NCBI RefSeq assembly: GCF_009176305.1
Contig: NZ_BLAJ01000001.1
Coordinates: 1,291,362 to 1,355,361, forward strand
Length of the DNA stretch: 64,000 bases
Source of the DNA: Martinezella dioscoreae
Lineage (GTDB): Bacteria > Pseudomonadota > Alphaproteobacteria > Rhizobiales > Rhizobiaceae
Direction of reading: 5' to 3'
Shown here: piece after piece, positions 55,541 to 64,000 of the stretch
Layout: each line of letters starts with the position of its first letter
How positions within the stretch are numbered: position 1 is the stretch's first letter
The notes under the pieces: model-generated
Databases searched by the model: none
What the model saw: the letters and a program-made list of their open reading frames with translations, nothing else
Told to the model about the DNA's origin: nothing
Program-made: the position numbers and the translations under genes

Positions 55541-56752
55541 ATGCCAAAGCGCTTGATTCTTTTGTTCCTTTTTCTCCTCGGGTTCGCGAATGTCACGGCC
55601 GTCGCGCAGCCGGCCGCACCGGGCGCTTTCGACACGAAAGCCGCGCAGGCGTTCATGATTGAAGCCTCGACCGGCACTATCCTGCTTGCCAAGAACGAGG
55701 ATCAGCTGATTTCGCCGGCGTCGCTTGCGAAACTGATGACGCTGGATGTCGTTTTCGACGCGATCGGGCGAGGGGAGATCAACCTCGACACGGAATATCC
55801 CGTCTCGGAAAATGCCTGGCGCACCGGTGGCGCTCCCTCGCGTGCATCGACAATGTTCGCAGCCCTGAAATCGCGTATCCGCGTCGGCGATCTGATCCAG
55901 GGTATAGCCGTACAGCAGGCGAACGACGCCTGCATCGTTCTGGCCGAGGGTATGTCGATCAACGAACGCGAATTCGCGCGGCGCATGACGGCGCGTGCCC
56001 GCGAGATCGGCATGTCGCGGTCGACCTTTATCAATTCGACCGGACTGCCCGATGCCAACGACCCCAATGGCGGCGGCAGGGTTTCCGCGCGGGAGATGGT
56101 CATGCTGGCGCAGGACCTGCAGGAGAAGCACCCGGATCTTTACAAATATTTCGGGCAGGCCGACTTCACCTGGAATAAGATCTACCAGCGCAACAAGAAC
56201 CCGATGCTTCTGCTCAATATCGGTGTAGATGGCCTGGGGCTGGGTTTTGCCGAGAGTGAGGGCTTTTCGATCGTCGCCTCCATTCAGCGCGATGGACGCA
56301 GGCTGTTCCTGGCACTCGGCGGGCTGAAGAGCGACAAGGAACGCATCGAGGAGACGCGACGCGTCCTCGAATGGGGACTCAGCAATTTCAAGAGCCAACG
56401 CATCTTCGCCGATGGCGAAGTGATCGGCAACGCCAGCGTCTATGGCGGCGCTGCTTCCACCGTCGGCCTGCAGGCGAAAATACCCGTCGACGTCTATGTG
56501 CCGATCGAGACACCGGATCGGCTTTCGGCGCGTATCGTCTATCGCTGGCCTCTGACAGCGCCGGTGGCCGCGGGTTACGAAGCCGGCACCCTTCGCGTGT
56601 TCCTGGGTGCGCGTTTGGTGCGGGAGCTGCCACTCTACACGAAAGAATCGGTCGGGCAGGGCACATTGGGTCGCCGCGCCTTCGATGCCCTCATGGAACT
56701 GACGGAATCACTGCTGTTCTCCTGGCTGTGGGACAAGCCTTTGCCGACCTGA
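55541..56752 (+). CDS. D-alanyl-D-alanine carboxypeptidase homologue with degenerate motifs
   Basis: A 403-residue peptidase S11 homologue with a signal peptide ending near VAQPA and a C-terminal beta domain plus an amphipathic end (ELTESLLFSWLW) that may anchor it to the membrane, as in PBP5. Motif 1 is intact (SLAK, S61 and K64). Motif 2, normally SxN, is QAN at 126-128. Motif 3, normally KTG, is GLG at 233-235 within VDGLGLGFAESEG. Loss of the third-motif Lys should weaken substrate binding and catalysis. It follows rlpA on the same strand by 70 bases. Confidence 0.88.
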   Translation: MPKRLILLFLFLLGFANVTAVAQPAAPGAFDTKAAQAFMIEASTGTILLAKNEDQLISPASLAKLMTLDVVFDAIGRGEINLDTEYPVSENAWRTGGAPSRASTMFAALKSRIRVGDLIQGIAVQQANDACIVLAEGMSINEREFARRMTARAREIGMSRSTFINSTGLPDANDPNGGGRVSAREMVMLAQDLQEKHPDLYKYFGQADFTWNKIYQRNKNPMLLLNIGVDGLGLGFAESEGFSIVASIQRDGRRLFLALGGLKSDKERIEETRRVLEWGLSNFKSQRIFADGEVIGNASVYGGAASTVGLQAKIPVDVYVPIETPDRLSARIVYRWPLTAPVAAGYEAGTLRVFLGARLVRELPLYTKESVGQGTLGRRAFDALMELTESLLFSWLWDKPLPT

Positions 56753-56905
56753 GTGGGCCGCAAGGCTCGCGAAATCTCTGTTCACACCCCATATAGAGTG
56801 GCGGAGACCGGGACGTGCACGGTTCCACCTGGACATGTCTTGGGTTAAACAGGATGCGTATCGCACGCCGCACGAATGGCATGCGAAAAGTGCAGGACAT
56901 GATCA

Positions 56906-57583
56906 TTGGCTGATGCAAACGGATTATTCGTAAGCTTCGAAGGCGGCGAGGGGGCCGGCAAGTCCACCCAGATTCGCCGCCTGGCTGAACGGTTGCGCGA
57001 GCGTGGCCATGAGGTTCTGGTAACGCGCGAACCCGGGGGCTCGCCCGGAGCGGAAGCGGTGCGGCATGTGCTGCTTTCAGGTGCTGCGGAAATGTTCGGT
57101 ACGCGCATGGAGGCGATTCTGTTCGCTGCTGCCCGCAACGATCATGTCGAGGACGTCATTCGCCCGGCACTTTCGCGCGGCACCATCGTCCTTTGCGATC
57201 GGTTCATGGATTCCTCGCGCGTCTATCAGGGCGTAACGGGCAATCTCGAGCCTGACTATATCGAGGCTCTGCAGAGGGTTGCCGTCAACGGCGTCATTCC
57301 GCATTGCACGCTGATTCTCGACATTCCCGCCGAAGTCGGTCTGGCGCGCGCACGCAAGCGCGCCTCCGCCGTAACCGCACCAGATCGCTTCGAGAAGGAG
57401 GAGATGCAGACCCACGAGAAGCGCCGCGAGGCGTTCCTCGATATCGCCTCCCGCGAGCCCGAGCGTTGTCACGTCATCGATGCTCAGAGGTCGGAAGATG
57501 AGATCGCTGCTGAAATCGCCGAGATCGTCGACAAGCGGCTCGGTGCAGCCAATATCGCCGTAGGATCGGAAGCGGCGCAATGA
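56906..57583 (+). CDS. tmk: Thymidylate kinase
   Basis: Phosphorylates dTMP to dTDP. The 225 residues have the P-loop [12 protein letters not shown], the [12 protein letters not shown] motif and the lid region [11 protein letters not shown] at 56906 is the likely start; an ATG just upstream is out of frame and closes at once. It overlaps holB by 4 bases (ATGA). The tmk-holB-metG-tatD order is widespread in alphaproteobacteria, here split by a TauE gene. Confidence 0.95.
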   Translation: MADANGLFVSFEGGEGAGKSTQIRRLAERLRERGHEVLVTREPGGSPGAEAVRHVLLSGAAEMFGTRMEAILFAAARNDHVEDVIRPALSRGTIVLCDRFMDSSRVYQGVTGNLEPDYIEALQRVAVNGVIPHCTLILDIPAEVGLARARKRASAVTAPDRFEKEEMQTHEKRREAFLDIASREPERCHVIDAQRSEDEIAAEIAEIVDKRLGAANIAVGSEAAQ

Positions 57584-58611
57584 GCGATGAACGTCCGGGC
57601 GTCCTCGACGGCGCTATTCCTCCGCAAGACAATGCGAAGCTCTTCGGCCATGAAGAGGCGGAAACTTTCCTCGCGCAATCCTATCGCTCCGGCAAGGGCC
57701 ACCACGCCATGCTGATCGAAGGGCCTGAGGGCATCGGCAAGGCGACGCTCGCCTTCCGTTTCGCCAATCATGTCCTCTCCCATCCCGATCCGGCGTCAGC
57801 GCCGGAGACGATCGGCGATCCCGATCCGGCATCCGTCGTCAGCCGGCAGATTTCCGGCGGAGCATCGCACAATCTCCTGCATTTGAGCCGGCCGGTCGAC
57901 GACAAGACCGGCAAGGTAAAATCCGCGATCACCGTCGACGAAGTGCGCCGCGCCGGAAAGTTCTTTTCGCAAACCTCAGGCACCGGCAACTGGCGCATCG
58001 TCATCATCGATCCCGCCGACGATCTCAACCGCAGTGCGGCCAACGCCATCCTGAAAATCCTCGAGGAACCGCCGAAGCGCGCTTTGTTCCTCGTGCTTTC
58101 GCATGCACCGGGCCGGCTTCTGCCGACGATCCGCTCACGCTGCCTGCCTCTGAAGCTCGCACCGCTCGGCAATGATGCCTTGCGCAAGGCACTCGAAAAT
58201 CTTGGCGTGCCGGCCGGGCAGGGGAGTGAATTGCTCTCCGCTGCCAAGGGCAGCGTCAGCGAGGCGCTCAAGCTCCTGAACTACGGCGGCGGCGAGATCA
58301 TCGAGGCCTATCGGCAGGTGCTTTCGGCTGATGGGCCGGCGGCTCGCAAGGCGATGCACCGCCTCGCCGATGCGCTTTCCGGCAAGGACAGCGACACGAT
58401 CTTTGGCTTCTTCCTCTCGCATATCGGCGATGACATCATCGATCGGGCTCGCGCTGCCGCGCTTGGCGGCTCCATTTCCACGGCCGAGAGGCTGGCTCGG
58501 CTGCACTCCGAGACCACTGAGCGATTGAACGTGTCCCAAGCGTACAATCTTGACCGCAAGCAGACGCTTATCACCATTCTCGGCGAACTCAAGCAGCAGC
58601 TTTCGGCATAG
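57580..58611 (+). CDS. holB: DNA polymerase III subunit delta'
   Basis: Clamp-loader subunit, 343 residues, an AAA+ ATPase-like fold. Seen are the degenerate P-loop [14 protein letters not shown], the late [42 protein letters not shown] with the SRC motif, and a C-terminal collar domain. It lacks the zinc-binding Cys cluster of some relatives. Translation is coupled to tmk by the ATGA overlap. Confidence 0.95.
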   Translation: MSDERPGVLDGAIPPQDNAKLFGHEEAETFLAQSYRSGKGHHAMLIEGPEGIGKATLAFRFANHVLSHPDPASAPETIGDPDPASVVSRQISGGASHNLLHLSRPVDDKTGKVKSAITVDEVRRAGKFFSQTSGTGNWRIVIIDPADDLNRSAANAILKILEEPPKRALFLVLSHAPGRLLPTIRSRCLPLKLAPLGNDALRKALENLGVPAGQGSELLSAAKGSVSEALKLLNYGGGEIIEAYRQVLSADGPAARKAMHRLADALSGKDSDTIFGFFLSHIGDDIIDRARAAALGGSISTAERLARLHSETTERLNVSQAYNLDRKQTLITILGELKQQLSA

Positions 58612-58662
58612 ACAGATCGTAATTCCCTGCGAAAGCCACCGCGAAGTTTCCTGTGAATCGTG

Positions 58663-59469
58663 TCAGGGAAAGATCAGCTTCCAGGCGACAACCGCCAGCG
58701 TGACGGCAAGGATGATGCGCACGGACCGCTCATGCAGGCGCGGCGCCAGCAGACTGCCTGCGACGATGCCCGGGATCGACCCTATCAGAAGGGCGAACAG
58801 CATCGTCCAGTTGATCTCGCCGATAAGCCAATATCCCATGCCGCCGATCAGGGTCAGCGGCACTGCGTGGACGATATCGGAGCCGACGATTTCGCGCACG
58901 TCCGTCTGGGGATAGAGCACCAGCAGGACGGTGACGCCGAGCGCACCCGCGCCGACCGAGGTCATGGTGACGAGAATGCCAAGTATAAGGCCGAGTATGA
59001 CGGTCAACAGAGCGATATTGCGTGGTGATATCGTTCCGCGTTCGCCGCGCCATTTACGGATGGCCTCAATGATCTGGCCACGAAAAATCAGCATCAGAGC
59101 CGTCAAAAGCAGCAGGCAGCCCAAGGACAGCGTGATGGTATGAGCAACGGCGGGGCTCTCGCGGTTGACGCCGGCCATGATCCAGAGCATGGCGAGCGCC
59201 GCGGGAACGCTGCCTGAGGCCAGAAGGCCGACAACCCGCCAATTAACCCGCCCGTGCATGCCGTGCACGGCCGTTCCCGCCGTCTTGGTGATTGCCGCGT
59301 AAAGGAGGTCGGTGCCGACCGCTGTTGCCGGATGAACGCCAAAGAGAAGCACGAGCAGGGGGGTCATCAGCGAACCGCCGCCGACCCCTGTAATGCCTAC
59401 AAGCATGCCGACGAAAAAGCCGGAAAAGGAATAGAGCGGCTGAAAGGAATCAATCAAACTCAATATCAC
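58663..59469 (-). CDS. TauE/SafE family sulfite exporter/permease
   Basis: A 268-residue inner-membrane protein with about eight helices. The opening FVGMLVGITGVGGGSLMTPLLVLLFGVHPATAVGTDLLYAAITKT is the TauE signature. Members export sulfite, sulfoacetate or other organosulfonates, or remain uncharacterised. It sits between holB and metG in reverse orientation, an interruption of the usual cluster. Confidence 0.92.
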   Translation of the reverse strand: MILSLIDSFQPLYSFSGFFVGMLVGITGVGGGSLMTPLLVLLFGVHPATAVGTDLLYAAITKTAGTAVHGMHGRVNWRVVGLLASGSVPAALAMLWIMAGVNRESPAVAHTITLSLGCLLLLTALMLIFRGQIIEAIRKWRGERGTISPRNIALLTVILGLILGILVTMTSVGAGALGVTVLLVLYPQTDVREIVGSDIVHAVPLTLIGGMGYWLIGEINWTMLFALLIGSIPGIVAGSLLAPRLHERSVRIILAVTLAVVAWKLIFP

Positions 59470-59712
59470 GGCCTCTTGAAGCCGTTAGGCAGACCAATAC
59501 ATAAAACGATGAAATCCACGGCCACTTCTGTCCTGCGCTCCACTCTTCGGAAGGGGTAAAGGCGAGGCGGAGTCGAGTCAAGCAAGGCGCCATCCCGAAG
59601 TTCCGAATGCTGCGGGCGCGAAACTTGGTGTTTCGCTCATGACAAACATGCGCTAAAGCGAGCGGAGCAAGAATAACAGCGACGTAACAGTAAAAGCGGG
59701 CCACTGCCTCAC

Positions 59713-61266
59713 ATGACCGAAAAAACTCCGTTCTACATCACCACCGCGATCGCCTATCCCAACGGCAAGCCGCATATCGGCCATGCCTATGAGCTGATCG
59801 CCACAGATGCGCTGGCACGATTCCAGCGCCTCGATGGCCGCGACGTCTTCTTCCTGACAGGTACGGACGAACATGGCCAGAAGATGCAGCAGACGGCGCG
59901 GGCCGAAGGCATGGACCCGCAGCAGCTCGCCAACCGCAATTCCGATGAATTCCAGGCGATGGGGAAGCTGCTGAACGCGTCGAACGACGACTTCATTCGC
60001 ACGACGCAGCCGCGCCACCACGAGACATCGCAGAACATCTGGAACCTGATGGCCGATGCCGGCGACATCTACAAGGATTCCTATGCCGGCTGGTATTCGG
60101 TGCGCGACGAAGCCTATTACCAGGAAAACGAAACCGAACTGCGCGCCGACGGCGTGCGCTACGGACCGCAGGGCACGCCAGTCGAGTGGGTGGAGGAGGC
60201 AAGCTACTTCTTCAAGCTCTCCGAATACCAAGACCGGCTGCTGAAGCACTATGAGGAAAATCCGGATTTCATCGGCCCGGCCGAGCGCCGCAATGAAGTC
60301 ATTTCCTTCGTCAAATCCGGCCTCAAGGATCTGTCGATCTCGCGCACGACCTTCGACTGGGGCATCAAGGTGCCAAACGACCCGTCGCATGTCATGTATG
60401 TCTGGGTCGACGCTCTGACGAACTACATCACGGCGACCGGCTATATCGAAGATCGGAGCAATCCGCGGGCGAAATACTGGCCGGCCGACCTGCATGTCAT
60501 CGGCAAGGACATCATTCGCTTCCACGCGGTCTACTGGCCGGCCTTCCTGATGTCGGCGAAGCTGCCCCTGCCGAAGCGCGTCTATGCCCACGGCTTCCTG
60601 CTCAACAAGGGCGAGAAGATGTCGAAGTCGCTCGGTAACGTCGTCGATCCGGTCAATCTCGTGAACCATTTCGGCCTCGACCAGGTGCGCTACTTCTTCC
60701 TGCGCGAAGTCTCCTTCGGCCAGGACGGCAGCTACAGCGAAGAGGCGATCGGCACGCGCATCAATTCGGACCTTGCCAACGGCATCGGCAACCTCGCCAG
60801 CCGTTCTCTGTCGATGATCGTCAAGAACTGCGACGGCAAGATCCCGGAATGCGGACCGTTGACGGATGAAGACAAGGCACTGCTCGCACAGGCCGACGCC
60901 TTGCTCGCTTCGACCCGCGAAGACATGGGCAAGCAGCTCATTCATCGTGCCCTTGCGTCCATCATCGCTGTCGTTTCCGAGACGGACCGCTATTTCGCGA
61001 GCCAGGAGCCCTGGGCGCTGAAGAAGACCGATCCTGCCCGCATGGCGACCGTGCTCTACGTCACGGCCGACGTCGTGCGCCAGATCAGCATTCTGCTGCA
61101 ACCCTTCATGCCGGAATCCTCGGGCAAGCTCCTGGATCTTATTGCCATCCCATCCGACAAGCGTGATTTCGCGGCGCTCGGCGAGGCGGGCCGCCTCGTT
61201 GCCGGAACGCCGCTGGAAGCCCCGAAGCCGGTCTTCCCGCGCTATGTCGCGCCGACCGTCGAATAA
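59713..61266 (+). CDS. metG: Methionine--tRNA ligase
   Basis: Class I synthetase of 517 residues. HIGH motif: [20 protein letters not shown] motif: [13 protein letters not shown]. The GTDEHGQK segment and the anticodon helix bundle ([20 protein letters not shown]) are typical. The connective domain is short and carries no zinc Cys pairs that I can see. It lacks the C-terminal tRNA-binding domain of longer forms, as in other rhizobia. It is 8 bases before tatD. Confidence 0.97.
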   Translation: MTEKTPFYITTAIAYPNGKPHIGHAYELIATDALARFQRLDGRDVFFLTGTDEHGQKMQQTARAEGMDPQQLANRNSDEFQAMGKLLNASNDDFIRTTQPRHHETSQNIWNLMADAGDIYKDSYAGWYSVRDEAYYQENETELRADGVRYGPQGTPVEWVEEASYFFKLSEYQDRLLKHYEENPDFIGPAERRNEVISFVKSGLKDLSISRTTFDWGIKVPNDPSHVMYVWVDALTNYITATGYIEDRSNPRAKYWPADLHVIGKDIIRFHAVYWPAFLMSAKLPLPKRVYAHGFLLNKGEKMSKSLGNVVDPVNLVNHFGLDQVRYFFLREVSFGQDGSYSEEAIGTRINSDLANGIGNLASRSLSMIVKNCDGKIPECGPLTDEDKALLAQADALLASTREDMGKQLIHRALASIIAVVSETDRYFASQEPWALKKTDPARMATVLYVTADVVRQISILLQPFMPESSGKLLDLIAIPSDKRDFAALGEAGRLVAGTPLEAPKPVFPRYVAPTVE

Positions 61267-61274
61267 GGTTCTCC

Positions 61275-62057
61275 ATGCTGATCGATACGCATTGCCATCT
61301 GGATTTTGCCGATTTCGAAGAGGAGCGCGACGCGATCGTTGCGCGTGCTCATGAGGTTGGCGTCAAGCAGATGGTCACCATTTCGACGAAGGTCAGGAAG
61401 CTCGACGGATTGCTTGCGCTCACCGAGCGTTATCCGTCGGTTTTCTGCTCTGTCGGCACTCATCCGAACAGCGCCGACCAGGAGTTGGATATCCAGACGG
61501 AAGACCTCGTGCGGCTAGCAAATCAGCACGAGAAGATCGTGGCGATCGGTGAGGCGGGTCTCGATTACTTCTACGATACCGTCAAGCCGGAAGACCAGAA
61601 GACCGGCTTCCTGCGCCATATCGCTGCCGCTCGCGAAACACAGCTGCCGCTCGTCATTCACAGCCGCAGCGCCGATGAGGACATGGCCGCGATCCTGACG
61701 GAGGAAACAGGGAAGGGGGCTTTCCCCTTTATCCTCCACTGCTTCTCCGCCGGCCCTGCCCTTGCCCAGACCGGCGTGGAGCTTGGCGGCTATATCTCCT
61801 TCTCCGGCATCCTGACCTTCCCGAAATCGGAAGAGTTGCGCGAGATTGCCAAAACGATCCCGCACGACCGGCTGCTGGTCGAGACCGACGCGCCTTATCT
61901 CGCGCCGAAGCGCTGGCGCGGCAAGCGTAATGAACCGTCCTATGTCGTCAACACGGCCGAGGTGCTGGCCGACACGATCGGCGTCAGCATGGCTGATATC
62001 GCCGAAATCACCACAGCGAACGCCTTCCGCTGCTTCTCCAAAATGACGAGGGTCTGA
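61275..62057 (+). CDS. TatD family metal-dependent hydrolase
   Basis: A 260-residue TIM-barrel nuclease. Metal ligands are in IDTHCHLDF, GEAGLDYFYD, VIHSRSADED, ILHCFSAG and ETDAPYLAP. TatD proteins are 3'-5' exonucleases in DNA repair or turnover. It lies 8 bases after metG and 4 bases before the MBL gene, so these form one operon with ybaK. Confidence 0.95.
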   Translation: MLIDTHCHLDFADFEEERDAIVARAHEVGVKQMVTISTKVRKLDGLLALTERYPSVFCSVGTHPNSADQELDIQTEDLVRLANQHEKIVAIGEAGLDYFYDTVKPEDQKTGFLRHIAAARETQLPLVIHSRSADEDMAAILTEETGKGAFPFILHCFSAGPALAQTGVELGGYISFSGILTFPKSEELREIAKTIPHDRLLVETDAPYLAPKRWRGKRNEPSYVVNTAEVLADTIGVSMADIAEITTANAFRCFSKMTRV

Positions 62058-62061
62058 CGTC

Positions 62062-62889
62062 GTGACATACCGGCGGCGCTTCACCATTTTGGGCTGTTCA
62101 TCGTCGCCGGGCGTTCCGCGTATTACCGGCGACTGGGGTGCCTGCGATCCGAAAAATGCAAAGAATCGACGGACACGTGCCGCCTTTCTCATCGAGCAGA
62201 TCGCGCCGGATGGCGGCATCACCACGGTCGTCATCGATACCGGTCCGGATTTCCGAGAGCAGATGATCCATGCCGGCGTCAGCTTCATCGACGCCGTGCT
62301 CTATACCCACGCCCATGCCGACCATATTCACGGCATCGACGATCTGCGCGGCTACTTCCATATTTCAAACGAGCGCATCCCGATCTATGCCGATCCGCCG
62401 ACCATGGATCGCATTCGCGAAGGCTTTCGCTACTGCCTGGAAACACCACCCGGCAGCAGCTATCCGCCGATCGTGCGGCCGGTGCTGATCGAAAATCTCG
62501 AGAAAAGTTTCGTGATCGATGGGGCAGGCGGTCCGATCCGCTTCTGGCCGCACAAGCAGATACATGGTGATATCCATTCGCTGGGCTTCCGTATCGGTAA
62601 ACTCGCTTATTGCAGCGATATCAGTGATTTCCCGCCGGAATCGATAGAAAAAGTTCAAAACCTAGACATCCTGATCATCGACGCGTTGCAGTATCGGCCT
62701 CATCCAAGTCATCTGTCGTTGGAACAGTCGCTCGAATGGATCGAACGCCTGGCGCCGAAACATGCCATCTTGACCCACATGCATACGCCGCTCGATTATG
62801 AAACCGTGCTGGCTGAAACGCCCGATCATGTCGAGCCGGCCTACGATCAAATGCAGATCGAACTCGACGTGGAGGATGATGAGCTATGA
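62062..62889 (+). CDS. MBL fold metallo-hydrolase (PhnP-like)
   Basis: A 275-residue metallo-beta-lactamase fold protein. The metal motif THAHADHIHG is complete, with GDIHSLGF, YCSDISDFP and ILTHMHTPLDYE giving the further His and Asp ligands. The closest known type is PhnP, a phosphodiesterase acting on cyclic ribose phosphate, but no phn genes are near. The GTG start is 4 bases after tatD; the stop overlaps the YbaK gene by 4 bases. Confidence 0.92.
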   Translation: MTYRRRFTILGCSSSPGVPRITGDWGACDPKNAKNRRTRAAFLIEQIAPDGGITTVVIDTGPDFREQMIHAGVSFIDAVLYTHAHADHIHGIDDLRGYFHISNERIPIYADPPTMDRIREGFRYCLETPPGSSYPPIVRPVLIENLEKSFVIDGAGGPIRFWPHKQIHGDIHSLGFRIGKLAYCSDISDFPPESIEKVQNLDILIIDALQYRPHPSHLSLEQSLEWIERLAPKHAILTHMHTPLDYETVLAETPDHVEPAYDQMQIELDVEDDEL

Positions 62890-63377
62890 GCGAAGATATC
62901 AAGAAGCTTTCCAGCCTGGAGCGCGTCGAACTTGCGGCGCGCGCGCTGGGGCTCGACATCTCGATCAAGCGCATGGAGCAATCGACACGAACCGCCGAAG
63001 AGGCTGCCAAGGCTGCAGGATGCGCCGTTGGTCAGATCGTCAAATCGCTGGTCTTCGTCAATGCCGATACGCACGCGCTGACGCTGCTTCTGGTTTCAGG
63101 CGCCCATAACGCCGATACGGCATATATTGCAACAGCTTATGGAATTCGATTGAAGCGTGCCGATATCGATCGCGTGCGCGATGAGACCGGTTTCGCTATC
63201 GGCGGCGTTGCGCCAATCGGCCATCTGGTCGATCTGCCTGTTTTCATCGACGAAAGCCTTTTGGCCTACGATCAGGTCTGGTGCGCAGCCGGGCGCCCGG
63301 ACAGCATTTTCTCCTGCAATCCAACGACGCTAGCCGAAAAGATTGCGGCCAAGGTGATCCGCATCAAGGCGAGCTAA
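62886..63377 (+). CDS. YbaK/EbsC family aminoacyl-tRNA deacylase
   Basis: A 163-residue deacylase of the YbaK/ProX fold that hydrolyses mischarged tRNA in its family. Conserved are VGQIVKSLVFV with the Lys, GAHNADTAY, and TGFAIGGVAPIGH. It follows the MBL gene with an ATGA overlap and is the last gene of the metG operon. Which amino acid it edits cannot be told. Confidence 0.93.
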   Translation: MSEDIKKLSSLERVELAARALGLDISIKRMEQSTRTAEEAAKAAGCAVGQIVKSLVFVNADTHALTLLLVSGAHNADTAYIATAYGIRLKRADIDRVRDETGFAIGGVAPIGHLVDLPVFIDESLLAYDQVWCAAGRPDSIFSCNPTTLAEKIAAKVIRIKAS

Positions 63378-63445
63378 GAATAGCGAATACAACCGGCGCC
63401 GGCAGAGATTCCATGGGATCCCCGCGGTGCGACAGGGAGGATGCG

Positions 63446-63925
63446 ATGAGCAAGGCTTCAGACGGCAAAAGGACCGATACGGCTTCGCGGATAATTCGCT
63501 CGACGCCACACGCGATCTTCAAAGCATTCCTCGATCCCGAAGCATTGGCCTCATGGCTTCCGCCGAAAGGCATGACGTGCCGCATACACGTCTTCGAACC
63601 GCATAAAGGCGGCCGTTATCGAATGGCGCTATCCTATGACGCACTGGATCATTCAACGCCTGGAAAATCCTCCGAGCATACCGACATTGTTTCCGGTCGA
63701 TTCCTCGAGATCATGGCGGATGAACGCATCGTTCAGGCGGTAGATTTCGAATCCGATGACGCCGCATTCGGCGGAACGATGACCATGACCTGGTCCTTGA
63801 CAGAGGTTCCAACCGGCACAAGGGTCACCATAATTTGTGAGGACGTGCCGCACGGCATCCGCAGAGAAGATCATGACGAGGGACTGAAATCGACCCTCGA
63901 AAATCTGGCCAACCATCTGGAATAA
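63446..63925 (+). CDS. SRPBCC (AHSA1-like) domain protein
   Basis: A 159-residue single-domain START/AHSA1 protein, beginning with ASRIIRSTPHAIFKAFLDPEALASWLPP and ending with the helix EDHDEGLKSTLENLANHLE. Such proteins bind hydrophobic ligands or act in stress responses. The ATG at 63446 follows GGGAGG. The gene is 68 bases after ybaK and has no other near neighbour in the window. Confidence 0.88.
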   Translation: MSKASDGKRTDTASRIIRSTPHAIFKAFLDPEALASWLPPKGMTCRIHVFEPHKGGRYRMALSYDALDHSTPGKSSEHTDIVSGRFLEIMADERIVQAVDFESDDAAFGGTMTMTWSLTEVPTGTRVTIICEDVPHGIRREDHDEGLKSTLENLANHLE

Positions 63926-64000
63926 AAGCCAAAAGCGTCTGCACCATCGCCATATCGATATCCGCTTTAGTTCCATAATCTATCTTATCTGATGTTTGCT

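Overview
The window is a stretch of alphaproteobacterial chromosome, most likely from Rhizobium or a close Rhizobiaceae relative. Evidence: G+C of roughly 60%, GTG and TTG starts, the rhizobial order tmk-holB-metG-tatD-MBL-ybaK, the run ppiD-trpD-trpC-moaC-moeA, a SecG with a long Pro/Ala/Gln tail, a 542-residue CTP synthase, DUF2336 and DUF1489 proteins, a rhizobial transglutaminase-like cysteine protease, and an exact CtrA-type box. Assignment rests on family recognition and gene order only. I see no rRNA, CRISPR array, prophage or plasmid functions. There is one tRNA (Ser-UGA) and one complete IS110-family transposase.

Layout. 1-4.8 kb: a serine hydrolase cut by the window edge, DUF1489, a small unknown protein, a D,D-carboxypeptidase with a SPOR domain, a one-pass membrane protein with a perfect TTAA-N7-TTAA site upstream, and a transglutaminase-like protease. 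4.8-10 kb: proline iminopeptidase, a tandem PilZ protein, a PAS protein, a structured RNA element ending in a strong terminator ahead of a rhomboid protease, a CBS protein and a patatin-like lipase. 10-15 kb: hisI-folE, divergent from an IscU-like scaffold, yidD and DUF1697, then thrS. 15-24 kb: an acyltransferase, an unknown periplasmic protein, a nitroreductase/flavin-reductase pair, DUF2336, GNAT, an AI-2E family permease and parE. 24-30 kb: a hydrolase, tpiA, secG, pyrG, ftrA divergent from a rhodanese, and a nickel/cobalt permease.

30-42 kb is the most accessory-looking part: a FecR protein paired with a CHASE2 adenylate cyclase, a LysE exporter divergent from a LysR regulator, then two divergent citrate synthase genes with an IS110 transposase between them. 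The plus-strand citrate synthase carries an N-terminal helix-turn-helix and has stacked palindromes just before its start. VOC, tehA and gnd follow. 41.5-47 kb is the ppiD-trpDC-moaC-moeA operon on the minus strand.

47-64 kb: a DUF883 protein, a translationally coupled marR-emrA-emrB efflux operon, 3-methyladenine glycosylase, a probable orphan small RNA, tRNA-Ser, and a flavodoxin/ECF41 sigma factor operon preceded by a promoter matching the ECF41 consensus. Then come RlpA, a second D,D-carboxypeptidase homologue whose second and third active-site motifs are degenerate, tmk-holB, a TauE permease, metG-tatD-MBL-ybaK and an AHSA1-type protein.

Most genes are housekeeping. The best candidates for something undescribed are the small RNA at about 51.86 kb, the structured element at 7.4 kb, the DNA-binding citrate synthase with its operator, and the self-contained ECF41 circuit.
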